Source of the DNA: Clusia tigrina | Lineage: Eukaryota; Arthropoda; Insecta; Diptera; Clusiidae | NCBI GenBank assembly: GCA_920105625.2 | Contig: OV050033.1 | Location: 20,046,001-20,110,000 of the forward strand | Direction: 5' to 3' | Length of the DNA stretch: 64,000 nucleotides | Shown: positions 51,181 through 63,186 of the stretch, one piece after another | How positions within the stretch are numbered: the first letter of the stretch is position 1 | Layout of the letters: every line of letters begins with the position of its first letter | Position numbers and translations under genes: made by a program | Notes under the pieces: model-generated | The model's input: the letters and a program-made list of their open reading frames with translations, nothing else | What the model was told of the DNA's origin: nothing | The model's database searches: none

Positions 51181-52843
51181 AATCTCTGGAGCCAAAACTT
51201 CATTATTATTACACTCCCGAAAATAGAGGATCCAGGAGCAACTTTGACTGGGGACAATATGGATGTTAAGGTCATATTATGACTATTCACCATAACAACA
51301 ATAACTATATTTCACATTCGATTCTGATAAACACGCGTACCTCAATTGTTCAATCCTCTGCGTCCAGATACAACCAGTATAGGCGGTGGTCAGGCATATG
51401 TAGGTTCATTATTTATCGCATCTTTTAGTGTCCGGCATCAACTTCACTCAACTTTCATTAATTAGAAAGCATAAAATTGCACAATTAATTCTGCCTAAGC
51501 ATGCAATCAATTATTTGAATATATTTTCCAATTAGTACTGTAGTGAAGCCAGAAGAGAGAGCAGCATAGGCGGTAATTACTATCAAAGGACCAGTACCTA
51601 CAGCAATAGAATGGCTTCTAACGACACACCACAGAAAGACGTGGTCAAACTTTGAGTACAGCATTTCAATTACGTGATTGTGCTAATGGCAATCTAATTA
51701 AGGAAAGTGCATGATTAGCACGAACCCACACAAAGTCACACACCGGCAAGGTGTCGAAGTCATAGGCGTGAATGATTTGTGCAACGAAACAAATGAAAGT
51801 GGAAATGTTAGCGCAGATGAGCGCACATGCATGTTGACTGCCTTTTATGCTCCCCACTTCACCGGTCCTCCGTTCTACTGTGATTACATTTAGTTCTGTC
51901 TCATGCTGATTTGTTTCACACCTTTTGCATGTATAATCGATGTATGCAGGACAAAGTGTAAAGGTACACAATAAATCCAAACGAAAACAAATAGGATGAG
52001 GTGTGCATTAGGATTGGAGATATACAACGATGTTTATATTTTGTCTGTACGCCACTACACGGGTAACACGACACTCCATTTGCAACTGTAGAAATTAGTT
52101 CCGAATAAAATGGAGTAAAATAAAATTGCATAAAATATGCTTCAAAATAGACATCACATCCAAGGTATATGTGCGCTTTTAGTAATTATTTTATGTGACA
52201 ACCCTGGACATTTTCTGGCATCTCTGATGGCATTCATTTGCAATACTACAGAAAATTTATCATGGAAAGTCCTATAGTCCAACAAAGACGAAACAAACAT
52301 TCAGCTTTGTTACGAAAATTTGTGTTCTGAAATTCTGCTGTGCAGCCTTCAGATTCGAACTCTATTTGTGGCTGAACGGTTGACACAAAAAAGTGTATGG
52401 GTTCAAAATATTCTACAGGATATCTTGGAGAGCCTTAAGAAGGTATGCAAACTCTTTGTAGCGGATTAAAGGTTTGGATTACTATTACTCTACTTCTTCA
52501 AAACAAAAGTGCGATCCTTAATCAGCAATGTAGAAGAGCTGTTTGGCAAATTAATCGATTTTATGTGGTCCCTTTCGTTAAAAGTATCTGCAGTAAGTCA
52601 CCTGCGAAATAATTATTTTCAAAAGCATCATCTCATATTCCGCGAAATGTCCCCTTGAGCCTTAAATTCACTTAACGCTGGTTACAATTGACTGTTTCGA
52701 TTTTACAGTGTAATTATGTTAAGTCACTCGTCTATGGCAATACGCAAAGAAGATACAAAACAACCGAAAATATCAGACAAAAGGAAGAGTTTTATACCTT
52801 CGTGGACTGAAAACGTTATTCACAGAAATCGGAACGCCAATTC
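51181..52843. other. Intergenic DNA between a retrotransposon relic and the mariner
   Basis: No gene recognised. Confidence 0.6.
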
Positions 52844-52845
52844 TA

Positions 52846-52873
52846 CAAGGTGCATTCCAAAGTAAACAGGACT
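52846..52873 (+). repeat. Left mariner terminal inverted repeat
   Basis: It begins CAAGGTGCATTCCAAAG and is preceded by TA at 52844-52845. It matches the reverse complement of 54080-54107 at 24 of 28 positions and that of 54236-54263 at 25 of 28. Confidence 0.88.
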
Positions 52874-52919
52874 CTTTAAAAATAAGAACAACAAATATTT
52901 GCATGGTAAAACCAATTTA

Positions 52920-53993
52920 TTTTACTCTAAATAGTTCCCTTCCGACTAAATACAGCAATTTGCATGGTCTGAAAGCAGGCCAAATGAGTGTTTTAGATAG
53001 TCAGTTGGAATGTCCTTGAGGGTGTTGATACAAGCATGTTGTATGGCTTCTACATCCACAAAACGATTTCTTTTCATCAGCAAATGCATTTTTCTGAAAA
53101 GGTAAAAATCGCACGGTGCACAAATCAGGTGAATACAGGAAGTTGTTGACACTTAAAATGCGATTTTTAGTCAAAAGGTCGGTCACAAATGCCAATCAAT
53201 GAGATGGTGCATGATTGTGCAACAAACGCCAATTTTCTTCCGAGCGCCGGACGAATAATACGAATATGATGAATGCTTTAAAATGCCAAGATAGAGTTGT
53301 GCATTTACGATTGGGCCCAGTGGAATGAACTCTTTGTTTCCAATGCCCTTGGAATCGTAAAAGCAAATCAACATTGTCTTCACTTTTGATCTCTCGAAAT
53401 GAAATTTTTAGGGCTTTGACTCGTTTGGCGCCTTCTACTCGGCACTTTGGGGCTTTGTTATCTGCATCCCATTGCAAAAAGTCACCAGTCACAATGTTGT
53501 AAAGAAAATATTTTTCCTTTTCCCGTCTCCTTGATGATGGCATTCGAATGTTGAATTCTGATCCATTTTGGGTCGTGAGGTATTTTCTGCGGAACAAACC
53601 CTTCAAACGGTAGCCGAAATGTCGCTCAAAATGCGATAAATTGATGTGTTCAATTCCAATTCCGTGAATTTCAATGAAGATTTTGGCTGATCTTTGATCA
53701 ATTCAAGCACGGTTGGAATCTGTGGTGATCACGGATTTCGGTTGGCCAACAAGTTGCTCATTATTTATGTCCTCATGACCGTTACTGAACTGTCTATACC
53801 ACTCATGAACTATGCCACAGGATAAACAATCAACACCATACACTTAATTCATGAATTGAAAGGATTCGGTAGAAGTTTTACCAAGTTTAAAACAAAACTA
53901 AACTCTTTGATCGACTTTAATTTTCAAACCGATGACACAAACATACTGCCACTTCAGACGCAATAACTCCGGTTCTGCTAGTCCAAATGTCAT
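52920..53993 (-). pseudogene. Broken mariner transposase
   Basis: Relics appear in the expected order on the minus strand: an N-terminal part (TSTESFQFMN, then HEWYRQFSNGHEDINNEQ and GQPKSVITT, about 53890-53720), the catalytic segment around NIVTGDFLQWDADNK (about 53500), MKTMLICFYDSKGIGNKEFI (about 53383), RRSEENWRLLHNHAPSH (about 53250), and the C-terminal CDFYLFRKMHLLMKRN with TLKDIPTDYLKH (about 53110-52990). The first catalytic Asp is in TGD. The usual HDNAPSH reads HNHAPSH, so the second Asp is lost. Several frameshifts and stops make it inactive. A possible start is the ATG at 53993, but the first residues were not matched. Confidence 0.85.
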
Positions 53994-54079
53994 GAAATTC
54001 TGACAGTGCATCCGTGACGCATCTTTCTGACGTATGTGATGCCAATAGATAAATTGACTAGAAATACCTATTTGTAAAA

Positions 54080-54107
54080 ATTCCCGTTTACTTTGGAATA
54101 CAACTTG
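54080..54107 (-). repeat. Right mariner terminal inverted repeat
   Basis: Read on the minus strand it begins CAAGTTGTATTCCAAAG. It is followed on the plus strand by TA at 54108-54109. Confidence 0.88.
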
Positions 54108-54192
54108 TAGTTTAAAACAGTGCTTTGGAATATAGATATATATTTAGCAACAAATGTCATGAATTGGCAATACACCAGGTAGGAATCTACCG

Positions 54193-54263
54193 TTCTGCCA
54201 ATATATGACCTTACTAGAAATACCTATTTGTAAAAAGTCCTGTTTAGTATGGACTGCACCTTG
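54193..54263 (-). repeat. Extra copy of the mariner right end
   Basis: About 70 bases starting TGCCAATA and containing ACTAGAAATACCTATTTG repeat the sequence at 54031-54107. They finish in a third terminal repeat (minus strand CAAGGTGCAGTCCATAC), again followed by TA. It is a solo end or the remnant of a second, nested or tandem insertion. Confidence 0.8.
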
Positions 54264-54560
54264 TATTTCCGAAAAGGAAACCTTTAACAAGAAACGACTC
54301 TTAGGTATTGCTGAAAAAATTACTACAGCAATTATTCGATTCTATAATTGAGAATGACATATATTTTAAGGCCCTTACCGCTTAATAGACCGATCATCTC
54401 TAGGATCATGCACAAATTCAAGGAAAACTTTATTAAGATGACTGCCAGTTTCGAAATTAGGTGACTCTTGAAATAAGCCACTTGTAATTAAGCCACAGTA
54501 AAAACTTGGTCAGTAGTTTAAATTAAATTATAATTATGCAATCCTACAACAGCGTCGGTA

Positions 54561-54578
54561 CTTCAGAATATTCTGAAG
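54561..54578. repeat. Perfect 18-base palindrome
   Basis: CTTCAGAATATTCTGAAG is its own reverse complement. It contains a GAATATTC core but does not have the regular spacing of a heat-shock element. Confidence 0.9.
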
Positions 54579-56360
54579 CTATGGGCCCTACACACAGGTA
54601 GCCAATAGTCATACAATTATATTGAATACCCTGGAATAACTCGTCAAATAATGCTTGTTGTATATTTGGCTTTTCAGAAACAGTTTTCGGATCTAATTAT
54701 TCAGTCATGGGTGTTATATGAGCGTATATAATAATAATATCAACATATATGTGATTATCTCGGCTTAGTTCAGAATCAAGGGATTCTTTCTGTGACACAA
54801 TAATCCCCGAAATGACTTGGTCGAATAAAATAAACAACCCTAACTTAACGTATAATTATTCTTAGTTTATATTCATAGCAAATTTTGTTTTTGATTTCAA
54901 TCAATCTACAAAGAAATTCACAAAGCGATTTGCAACTGGAGTTACTGCTGTTGGGAAGGCAACCGCACCGTGCCTGTTCAATTATGTCTGCTTGCAAAAC
55001 ATCGTTTGAATAACAGACTCCGAACTATGCACCACCATAATTTCGAACTCTTCCATCCACCAATTGATTGTGTGTGCGTAAAATCCAGCAGCATCATTCA
55101 AGTCCGCAATATTCTAGATTTGTTGATGATGCCTCTCTAAATGCCACAAATGAACTTTACAATTTGGCGTAATTGCATTTTGCCGCAACTTTTGTACAAA
55201 TCCTTTCAATTTGTTGCAGATATGAAACAGCATATTTATGCAAATTTAATTTACTGCCAAATCATATTTCATGCTGCGTCCACAGCCCCACTCCCCTGCC
55301 GTATGCCGTGCCGCAATACGAGTACATCGGGGTATTTGCCAGCGTTAGTACGAATCGGAGTCTATTAACACTGCATTTGAAGGCTTCCTATGTCTGAAAT
55401 TTAAAGCTCATTATACGGTTTTCAGCAAAATTTAAGGCTCTTATGCAATTGTAGGGACCTTTCTAAGTGGGGGATGCGCACAATTCGCTCGCTGTGCATA
55501 GCAAGTGAGTGCAGCCCAAATGCTGCAAGCACTTCAAGCCAAACAAATGCACGCAGTCCTTGGTTGGTATGTATTGTTAGCTGAGTTGTTGTTGTTGTCG
55601 CTAGGTTTCTAGTTATTATTGTTGTTGTAGTTGATTTAATATGTTGCCCAGCGCACACACAATACATCGTCCAAATAAATAAATATATATACATAGATTT
55701 GAGCATAACAATATCACAGTAATATGTCTGTGCAAGTAGAATGCAGCCATTAGTCCTGCTGCTGGTTCTACTCCTGCTCCTGTTGCTATTGCTGTCGCTG
55801 GAATGCTGCATTGCCTTTGATATTTATGTGTAGTACTGGGCGGAAGCTGTGGGGCTACTGAAAGAAATACGAGAAAATTTAATTTTATTTGCTATTTCTA
55901 ACGAAGCATCGAATGCAGTCAAAGCGCCGTAGTAAAGCAAGGACCTGCTTGATTTGCTGTGTAGTGAATTTTCATATTTTTTTCTTTCATATTTAATAAA
56001 AAATTCATTTGAAATTTACCTTTGGCAAATATTTCTATTATTAAAAACATGAACAAAATTGTATGATTGGAATTGCTTGCCAAAATGTCCATGAAGTCAT
56101 CTTTGATAGGATGCGGACATCTCCTGTTGCAGCTTATCTATTGTGTTTGCATTTTCCTACCACTCCTTGCAGCTCCGCACAAATTAATTAAGTTAGAAGA
56201 CTAAGGCGAGCATTGAACGGAAAATATTTCAAAAGTGAAATATTCTGTTGTGATGTTTATGTGAGAAAGATGAAAAAGGAGTTCCATGCACACAAAGGTA
56301 TGGAAATGCAGCTGATGCCTTTAAGCAAAACTGCAAACGAGGTATGCCGTCAATGGCAGG

Positions 56361-56397
56361 AGTTGCCTTAGCCAATTAAGTAAGAGCTAAGGCAACT
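56361..56397. repeat. Perfect 12-base inverted repeat, 13-base loop
   Basis: AGTTGCCTTAGC (56361-56372) pairs exactly with GCTAAGGCAACT (56386-56397). No coding sequence surrounds it. Confidence 0.9.
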
Positions 56398-59134
56398 TAC
56401 GCACAAAACTAAACGAGAGATTCTAAACCCTGCTAGATTTCCCGATGGGCCCCAACTCTGATGTTGAAGTACAAGGAGAATACGCAGTAAATTGAGAAAT
56501 TTTCAATTAATTAAGAAAGATGTGTTTGAGTCAGCAAAATATGAGCAAGGATTGCTGAATTGCAGGTACTGCTTTCTTGAATTTTAAGTGGATAAATCAC
56601 AGCACAAGTAGATGGCAGCTACATTTGTGAAGCCGTAGATGGATAAGGATTTTATGGTGATACCGCACTACACAGCAGAAAGAATATCTTAGTCAGAAGA
56701 ATGCAGAAAGAAGGCGAGGATGGTCCAATCGACGTTAAATGTTTCAGTTCAGGATGCGACATGAATTTAAATATTAACTGGCTAGAGAAGAGAAAACCGA
56801 TTAGTCCCAAGTACTTTGCTAATTCTAGTCAAGGTGAAGCAAGCGATTGCAGAAAAATGTCTCAGTTCAGCCAGGAACAGAATGTTGCTCCACCATGGCA
56901 ATGCATTGACTCATTCACATTTTTTGCTATCTTATAATCTGTACAGGTTTCAAATGATCCGATCTTTTAAATTAGTGACAATCAAAAACGTTCATGACCG
57001 CGAACCGATATCATTCTAGTCAGCGCCGTAAATTACTATTTTGAGGGTCTTCCAGCATTTCAGTTCCAGGAAGCGATCTGGAAGCTTCATAACAAATATG
57101 GATAAGCGTCCTCAGCTTAGAGAAGATTTTATTGAAGAAGAAAACGCTGTTCAAGGAACTTTTTAAGCCACTCTCATAGATATTAAAAATCAGCATTTAT
57201 TTATTAAATATTGAAAACTTTTTATGAACTTAATCTTTAGCAATTTGAAAAATGACATAAAATTATGTGCTTACGGACCCTTTGTAAGTGTGCCCTGCGA
57301 TTGCTCTAAAATATCTAGTTCTGTTTTTGATGCTAGTCCGTCTCTCCATTTGGAAACACTACACACAAAGTAAACCCCCCGTTGCGAGCTTCTTAAACTC
57401 GCACTTCTCACTTGCAACCGACCATCGTTTGATAGACCCTTTGTGTTTCTCTTTGATTTAAATTTTTTATTTTTCATTTTTGTACACTAATAATGCCACC
57501 TGCTAAGTTGGCACATGCCAGCTGCAGGGCTGCTTTCGAGTCAAAAATGTTTATTACAAATTGAATTTGAAACCAAATATCCTTTTGGCAGATACGTGCG
57601 CTTTCATCACACAGCACGTCGGATGCCAAACAAAGCAACTATTCACAAAACGCACCATCAACGGTACGAGTAGATCAGAATTTAATTAATTTAAAGTAGG
57701 ACTGAATTACACAGCAGTATCAGTTGCGAGTGCTCAGCATATGAAAGGTATTTTCGTTAATTATCTGATTTAATTCGAAGCCAAACCAGTGCGCATTGTG
57801 GCGTTATGCAGTTTGCACTGAATTGCAGCTCATAGACAAAGGAGTGTCGCTGTGACAACCAATCAGACCAAATCCCTTTTTCGGAGGTATGCAAAGTAAT
57901 CGCACATAAGCCTTGTGCAACTGAGATATGCTGTTGTGAAGCTATTCATTAAATACACACGAAACCAACATCAAAAATTACAACAACAAGGGGCAAACTT
58001 CAAATGCGCAAACAGCTGCAAGCGGAAAGGGATCTTTGACTCCATTTGGATACGACTTCTCATTAGTGCAAAACACAGAGCACTTACCGGTGGTTGCAGC
58101 GCTTCGTCCCCATGTAAGTAGCACTAATAGGAAGCTATGATTATTGAACTTTATAATGAAGCATCGGGTGCATCATGGAGAGTCACTACAACATCAATGA
58201 CAGTATCAAAATATTCACTGTGTAGAATTTTACAAGGACATTGCACAGCTTTGTAAAGAAAAAATATTAATGAGCAAGTAAATATTGATAACATTGTGGA
58301 CAAAATCGACATAAGAGGGCTAACTATTGTCAGAACGGGGACTACTATTGGCAGAGTGTGAAGGAAACACACCCAATGCAAAGCACATTTAGCTCAAAAC
58401 AAAGGGACAACAACAATGGGGAAACAACAACACCAAAAGACGTTTATAAATTGTTTCTGTCATAAGACACTTTGTACTCTATTCTACCACAAAATGTACT
58501 CGTAAAAGAAATATGTCTGGAAATAATTTAAAAGGGGGTTTGGACCCTTATAATATCAGTGATAATTCCTCCAAGCCAGTAACTCAAAGTAATAAAATCA
58601 CTTTAAATGTTTTGTACTTCCTGTGTTGTTATTAAATAAGATGAAGCTGTGGCGTGAAAGTGAGGCAAGAAGATGAAATCGCATTCGATAAATCGTATAT
58701 TAAGCTGCAGTTTATCCCCAATACCTAAATACAACTAACTCACTCTTAGTTGATTTCCTACTCGTAATTTGTGGAAAATCGCTGCTGTTATTCCAAAGAC
58801 CAAAGACACACAACAACTTTGTCAGACCCTAAATAATATTGAACCAATTCCGTCTCGCGTGTTCCATATTTTATAACGCTATAACGATCGAACAAATGGC
58901 TAAAGCACCTGCCAACTGTTTTTGAAAATGGTACTAACTAATCCATTATTCTGAAGGTGTTTGGTGATGTCTTAATACAATATCATAAACATCCTCCATT
59001 ATATTTTCTTGATTTTCCTGCACATTGTTCAAACGGGGTTCTCAATAAGGACATGATTTTTGTGTTCAAATAAAACACTGAATAATTGAGATTTCACCCT
59101 GAAATATATTCCCAGTATAGTACACATATTACAC

Positions 59135-59738
59135 TTAAGTATGGAATTTGATCTCGTTCATATGACCACCGAGAGCACGTTTGCAGCGATCGATATTGTG
59201 GAACCAATTATACACCACTCTTACACACATATTGGCCGAAACGTTGGCAATTTCGTGTTCGATATTGTTGCTGAGTTCCGCTGAGTTATCGGCATAAACC
59301 AACTACTTAGCATTGCCCCATAAAAAGAAGTCCATGACGTGCAGTTTCGGCACTTCAAATTATCAAAAGGCTTCAGTTCTAGAGTGAATTTGATATTGTA
59401 AGTGTGTAGGCCAACATCTTTACACAAAATTCGCCACAATGTGGACTGAGAGATTCCCAATTCTTGTGAACGTCGTGGAATCGACTGATTTTGTTCATTT
59501 TGAACTGAAGCACTTACGGCTGCGATATTTTTGGTACTTTGACCGGTGCCACAGAAACATGCAATAGTGAATATGTGGACTCGAATTTATCCATTATAAC
59601 ATGCACAGCCTGTCTGGTGGGACAGTTATTATGACCGAAAATTGTAGTAAGCGCTCTTAAAGTTACGACCACCGACTTAGAATTTCGGTAGTGCCTTTTA
59701 ATAATTTCTAAACGTTGCTCGTTCGTGAGCTTCACCAT
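59135..59738 (-). pseudogene. Tc1/mariner-type transposase with its catalytic core deleted
   Basis: On the minus strand the gene starts at ATG 59738 with a helix-turn-helix region (MVKLTNEQRLEIIKRHYRN, then FGHNNCPTRQAVHVIMDKF). A frame break near 59515 is followed by LGISQSTLWRILCKDVG-type second HTH residues and ELKPFDNLKCRN near 59345. It then jumps directly to the C-terminal part DFFLWGNAK, one stop, then NISANMC-like residues, RVVYNWFHNIDRCKRALGG and HMNEIKFHT before TAA at 59137-59135. The segment that normally carries the first two catalytic Asp residues (FSDEAHFW and FQQDGA in relatives) is absent. This is a non-autonomous relic. No terminal repeats were recognised around it. Confidence 0.85.
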
Positions 59739-61019
59739 GATAAAAATGTAAACCTTGACTGATGTTTTGACACTACCAGATCATAAGAAAAGTCTAAAGG
59801 TGTATTTGTATTAATATACAAAATTTCTATATACCTACTGAAAACCCCCATATTCGTTTCTCTCTAAGCGGCGTGAATTGCAAACCTTTCTATGGCTTCA
59901 GTGGATACTGTACCAACCAAAGATGCAGTTATTTTGGTGGTGGTATGCAGACGGTTAAAGTTGGTGTATATTAATATTGACAATGATGTTACATTGATAT
60001 CACTTCTTAGGTAATTACTCATTTCAATATTTATTGACGATCTTTTCTCTGGTTGTGACAATATTAAAATTGATAGCTGGGCAGATGGATTCACCTTTCT
60101 AGATGCATTATTCTAAATCTGCGATGCTTACCTCGGCAAAGTTGTCCCTCTTAGCAACAACAACCAGCAATTCTAATATCGTTACAGATTTTACAGATTC
60201 TTCATATCGATACCTGCACAACAAACCTTAATAATCAATATATAAACCATTGTATCGCATTTTCACATGTGCCTGCAAAAACCTTTCCTCACACAACAAT
60301 CTACCATGAGCAATCTTGTATAAATACGAGTATATAAAGATGTATCACACAATTTCGTACCCAATTGCATTGTTATTGTTGCCTCCGGTCTGGGTAGTTT
60401 TGAAGTATAATTGTGCTTTTTGTTGTTGTGTCTGCTATAGGGCGCCGTTACTTAATTTTAAGGTATCGCTAGTGTCCCTCTCGTATTTGTGATATACTCT
60501 CTAGAATTAATGAAGACAGTAAGAGGTAACTTGTAGACCTGTATGTATATATTCTACATACCAAGACGCTCCGAGTTAAGATTGCAATTTGTATACCTTT
60601 TCTATGTTGGAGCTGAAATAGGTACTCCACAACTTTATTGCATAGTATCATATTGGTTTAATGGTTGTATTAAACATACCAATTTTATTCTCCATTGATA
60701 ATGTTGACTTTCAACCGACTAAATTGGATTGCGGGGTCATCTGCAAACGTTGATGTCAGAAGTTTTTCATTTACTGGTAGGTCTCCAGCGAAAATAAGAG
60801 AGAGAAAATTGACAGGTATGATGTCTTGAGGCATACTTGCATATTGCCAGCAAACATATTGGTCTATAGGTGGATAGGCAAAGTCCAGAGGGTCGCACTT
60901 AGGCCATCACTACAGGTGGATACATTTGTAGGATATTTGAGATATTTTCCAATAGCTTGGAAAGTAGCTTTAACGCAGTATGCCATTCATGATATGCATA
61001 ACATACCTGATTCCCATCT
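59739..61019. other. AT-rich intergenic DNA
   Basis: Nothing recognised apart from a TACGAGTA word at 60325. Confidence 0.6.
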
Positions 61020-61750
61020 GGGGTTGGTTGGTTGGTTGGTTTCAGTGGCTGATCCAAGTCAGTCCTCACATGGATCACAATTATCGCCTTAGCGACGTTT
61101 TGATACCACAACCTCTCCTAACGCCGAAGAAATCGTTGGATTGTTCACTAAATCCACTTTGTGTAGCTTAGATATCTTAAAAGTTATTTCGGTTTTACAC
61201 CCGAGAGATCGGATAAACTCGCTAGTTTCCTAGTGTTCTATTTCTGGCGGCCGCCAGAGCCGGGCATTCGCAAAGAAAATGGATTAAGGTTTCCTTCTCT
61301 TCTGAGTTTCCACAACTACTACAATGGGTATTGTACGGTCTCTGCAATTTCTCTGCATGAGTACCCACGAGTCAGTGACCCGTAAATGCCGTCGTGAAGC
61401 GGCTGGTGTCCCTGTTTATGAGATCCCTAGATCTCGCTGTGTTAAAGACTGGCCAGGTCGCCCGGGATGTATTACATGTTGTAAGTGTCCTCCATCTATT
61501 GCCCGCTAAGGTAAGACAGTGCATGTAGATGCCACTCTTAATCGCACCCATGGAAACAGGTACTAGTTCCACATGGGTTAGATCGAGAGAGGCTCCTCTG
61601 CGCGCCAATCCATCCCATCTGGGGTAATTCCGCTGTAATTTTCGGTGTACATTTTTCTGGGCCTGGTGCCTTATTTGAATTCAGTAACGGAATGTTCGCG
61701 GGAGCCACTTGAACCACTTTGATTTCTATAGCTGAAAAAAATTGGCCTAC
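61020..61750 (-). mobile_element. Internally deleted non-LTR retrotransposon with (CCAA)n tail
   Basis: On the minus strand an RT-start motif (NKAPGPEKCTPKITAELP, about 61675-61625) is followed within about 30 bases by the end of an RNase H domain (LARRGASLDLTHVELV, about 61605). It continues with RWRTLTTCNTSRATWPVFN, TTAFTGHW and a Cys-rich tail near 61330. The 3' UTR is followed by (CCAA)n, seen as GGTTGGTTGGTTGG at about 61023-61040. Most of the RT and RNase H is therefore missing while both flanks remain. Confidence 0.75.
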
Positions 61751-63108
61751 TTGGCCAGAAGTTCAGTGATTTGTCAGTCAGTGATTCGGAAGTAACACGA
61801 TTCTTTTTACTTCAGTATCAAAATAGAGAAATATTTCTCAGGAATTCTAACATGCATGCTGGAGTATGTTGAGAGCTGTATTGGAATAACATAAGATTAA
61901 TTTAGAATAAAAAAACTCAGATTTCTCAACATGATAAGATTACATTCAGTCGCTATTGAATTTTCAATGAACAAACAAAAGTGCTCTGATTTTGCAACAC
62001 AACTATGTCTACTTAAAAGGGTCCTAAGACTGAATCACGGTTTGAGTAATCAGAAGATAACAATCGTATTATTAGTCCCCAGTTGGTGAGTTGCAAAAAA
62101 TAAAAACCAAACTGTCCTGAATTCTTCTTAATCTGATTCAGTTTTAATGTAATAATACATATTTAATCCCTCCTCCTTAACTGGCTGGCGATAAAGACAC
62201 ATAAAAGTGCGTGTTCCATATAAACTTTAAACAAACATCCAACTTGGCCACTTTAATTCGTGCATGGTTGCTTTATACCAGGAGCGCAGAGTCGAGAATA
62301 AAATGTAAAAGGTAAAATGTTTCCATATTGAGCAGACACCGCTCGTTATTACACAAAGGACCACCTTCACTCCTACGTACTCAAACAGTCCGCCCTATCC
62401 AGGGGTATTATACGCAAATCTTTTAATTTCAGGCTACATTAACTGCATAAAACTTTGCACGAGCGGGCATTGCCCGGCTTAGATATTAATAGAAAAATGG
62501 AAAAAATAAAATTTTATATTCATAAAGAAAAACCATAAAAACGTTGAAAATGTGAACAAAGAAAACTTTATAAATTAAGTTTAATTAATGAGGGAAATTC
62601 ATTGATTATACCGTTGCATATAATTCAGTTTTTACTTTTATTTTCCAACATCCTTTTCATAGCTTTTCCTTTTGCTCTTCTTGTCTTTTCTTTTGGTTAC
62701 AGGCCCCTTCCCCCCAACTTAATTGTATTAATTTATCTGCAGAGCAAAATAGCACAGAAAAGAGAAAAAGCAAAACCATTTCAGCAAATAACATGCCACA
62801 TTTTTAACTGACTTTGAGCGGAAAATGGAAAAACCCCAAAAACAAAACAGGCTACACAAATGCCAGGCTTCTAGCCACACACATCAACATCATGCGTTGT
62901 TTACTCTAGAATATGCCCCACACTCAAAACAAACCCAGCTCACGTACACGAACGCAGTCCGGGCGCACAAGACCCCAAACGGGTAGGGAACCCATTAAAA
63001 CCAAAAGTCTGCACACATTTCGTAGTAAAAACGCAACGTATTTCAAGGTAGCAACTCCAGAACATTGCTGAATATTTGCGAACACCACCACACAATGGCG
63101 GCAGGCAT

Positions 63109-63186
63109 GGCAGCAGCAGCAGCGGCAGCAGCAGGAGCAACAGCCACCAGCACCATCCACAACACCATCCACAACACCATCACCGC
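63109..63186. repeat. GCA-rich run and 12-base CATCCACAACAC tandem
   Basis: (GCA)n-type repeats at about 63109-63140 are followed by two and a half units of CATCCACAACAC at about 63154-63182. Translations give only Ala, Ser/His or Gln/His low complexity; no gene is called. Confidence 0.8.

Larger units (their letters stand above)
52846..54107 (-). mobile_element. Mariner element with both terminal inverted repeats and TA target sites
   Basis: This 1262-base element is bounded by inverted repeats (52846-52873 and 54080-54107), each flanked by TA, the mariner target duplication. The outer 28 bases of the two ends match at 24 positions. The length fits the mariner family (about 1.3 kb). The single transposase gene runs on the minus strand and is broken. 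A further copy of the right-hand end lies at 54193-54263. Confidence 0.9.
54264..59134. other. Intergenic DNA
   Basis: Holds the 18-base palindrome at 54561, the inverted repeat at 56361-56397 and CAA/CTG simple repeats near 55585-55635 and 55755-55805. No gene recognised; short frames have no domains. Confidence 0.6.

Noticed and set aside
54561..54578. Heat-shock element
   Set aside because: The TTC and GAA blocks are not spaced at regular 5-base intervals as the element requires.
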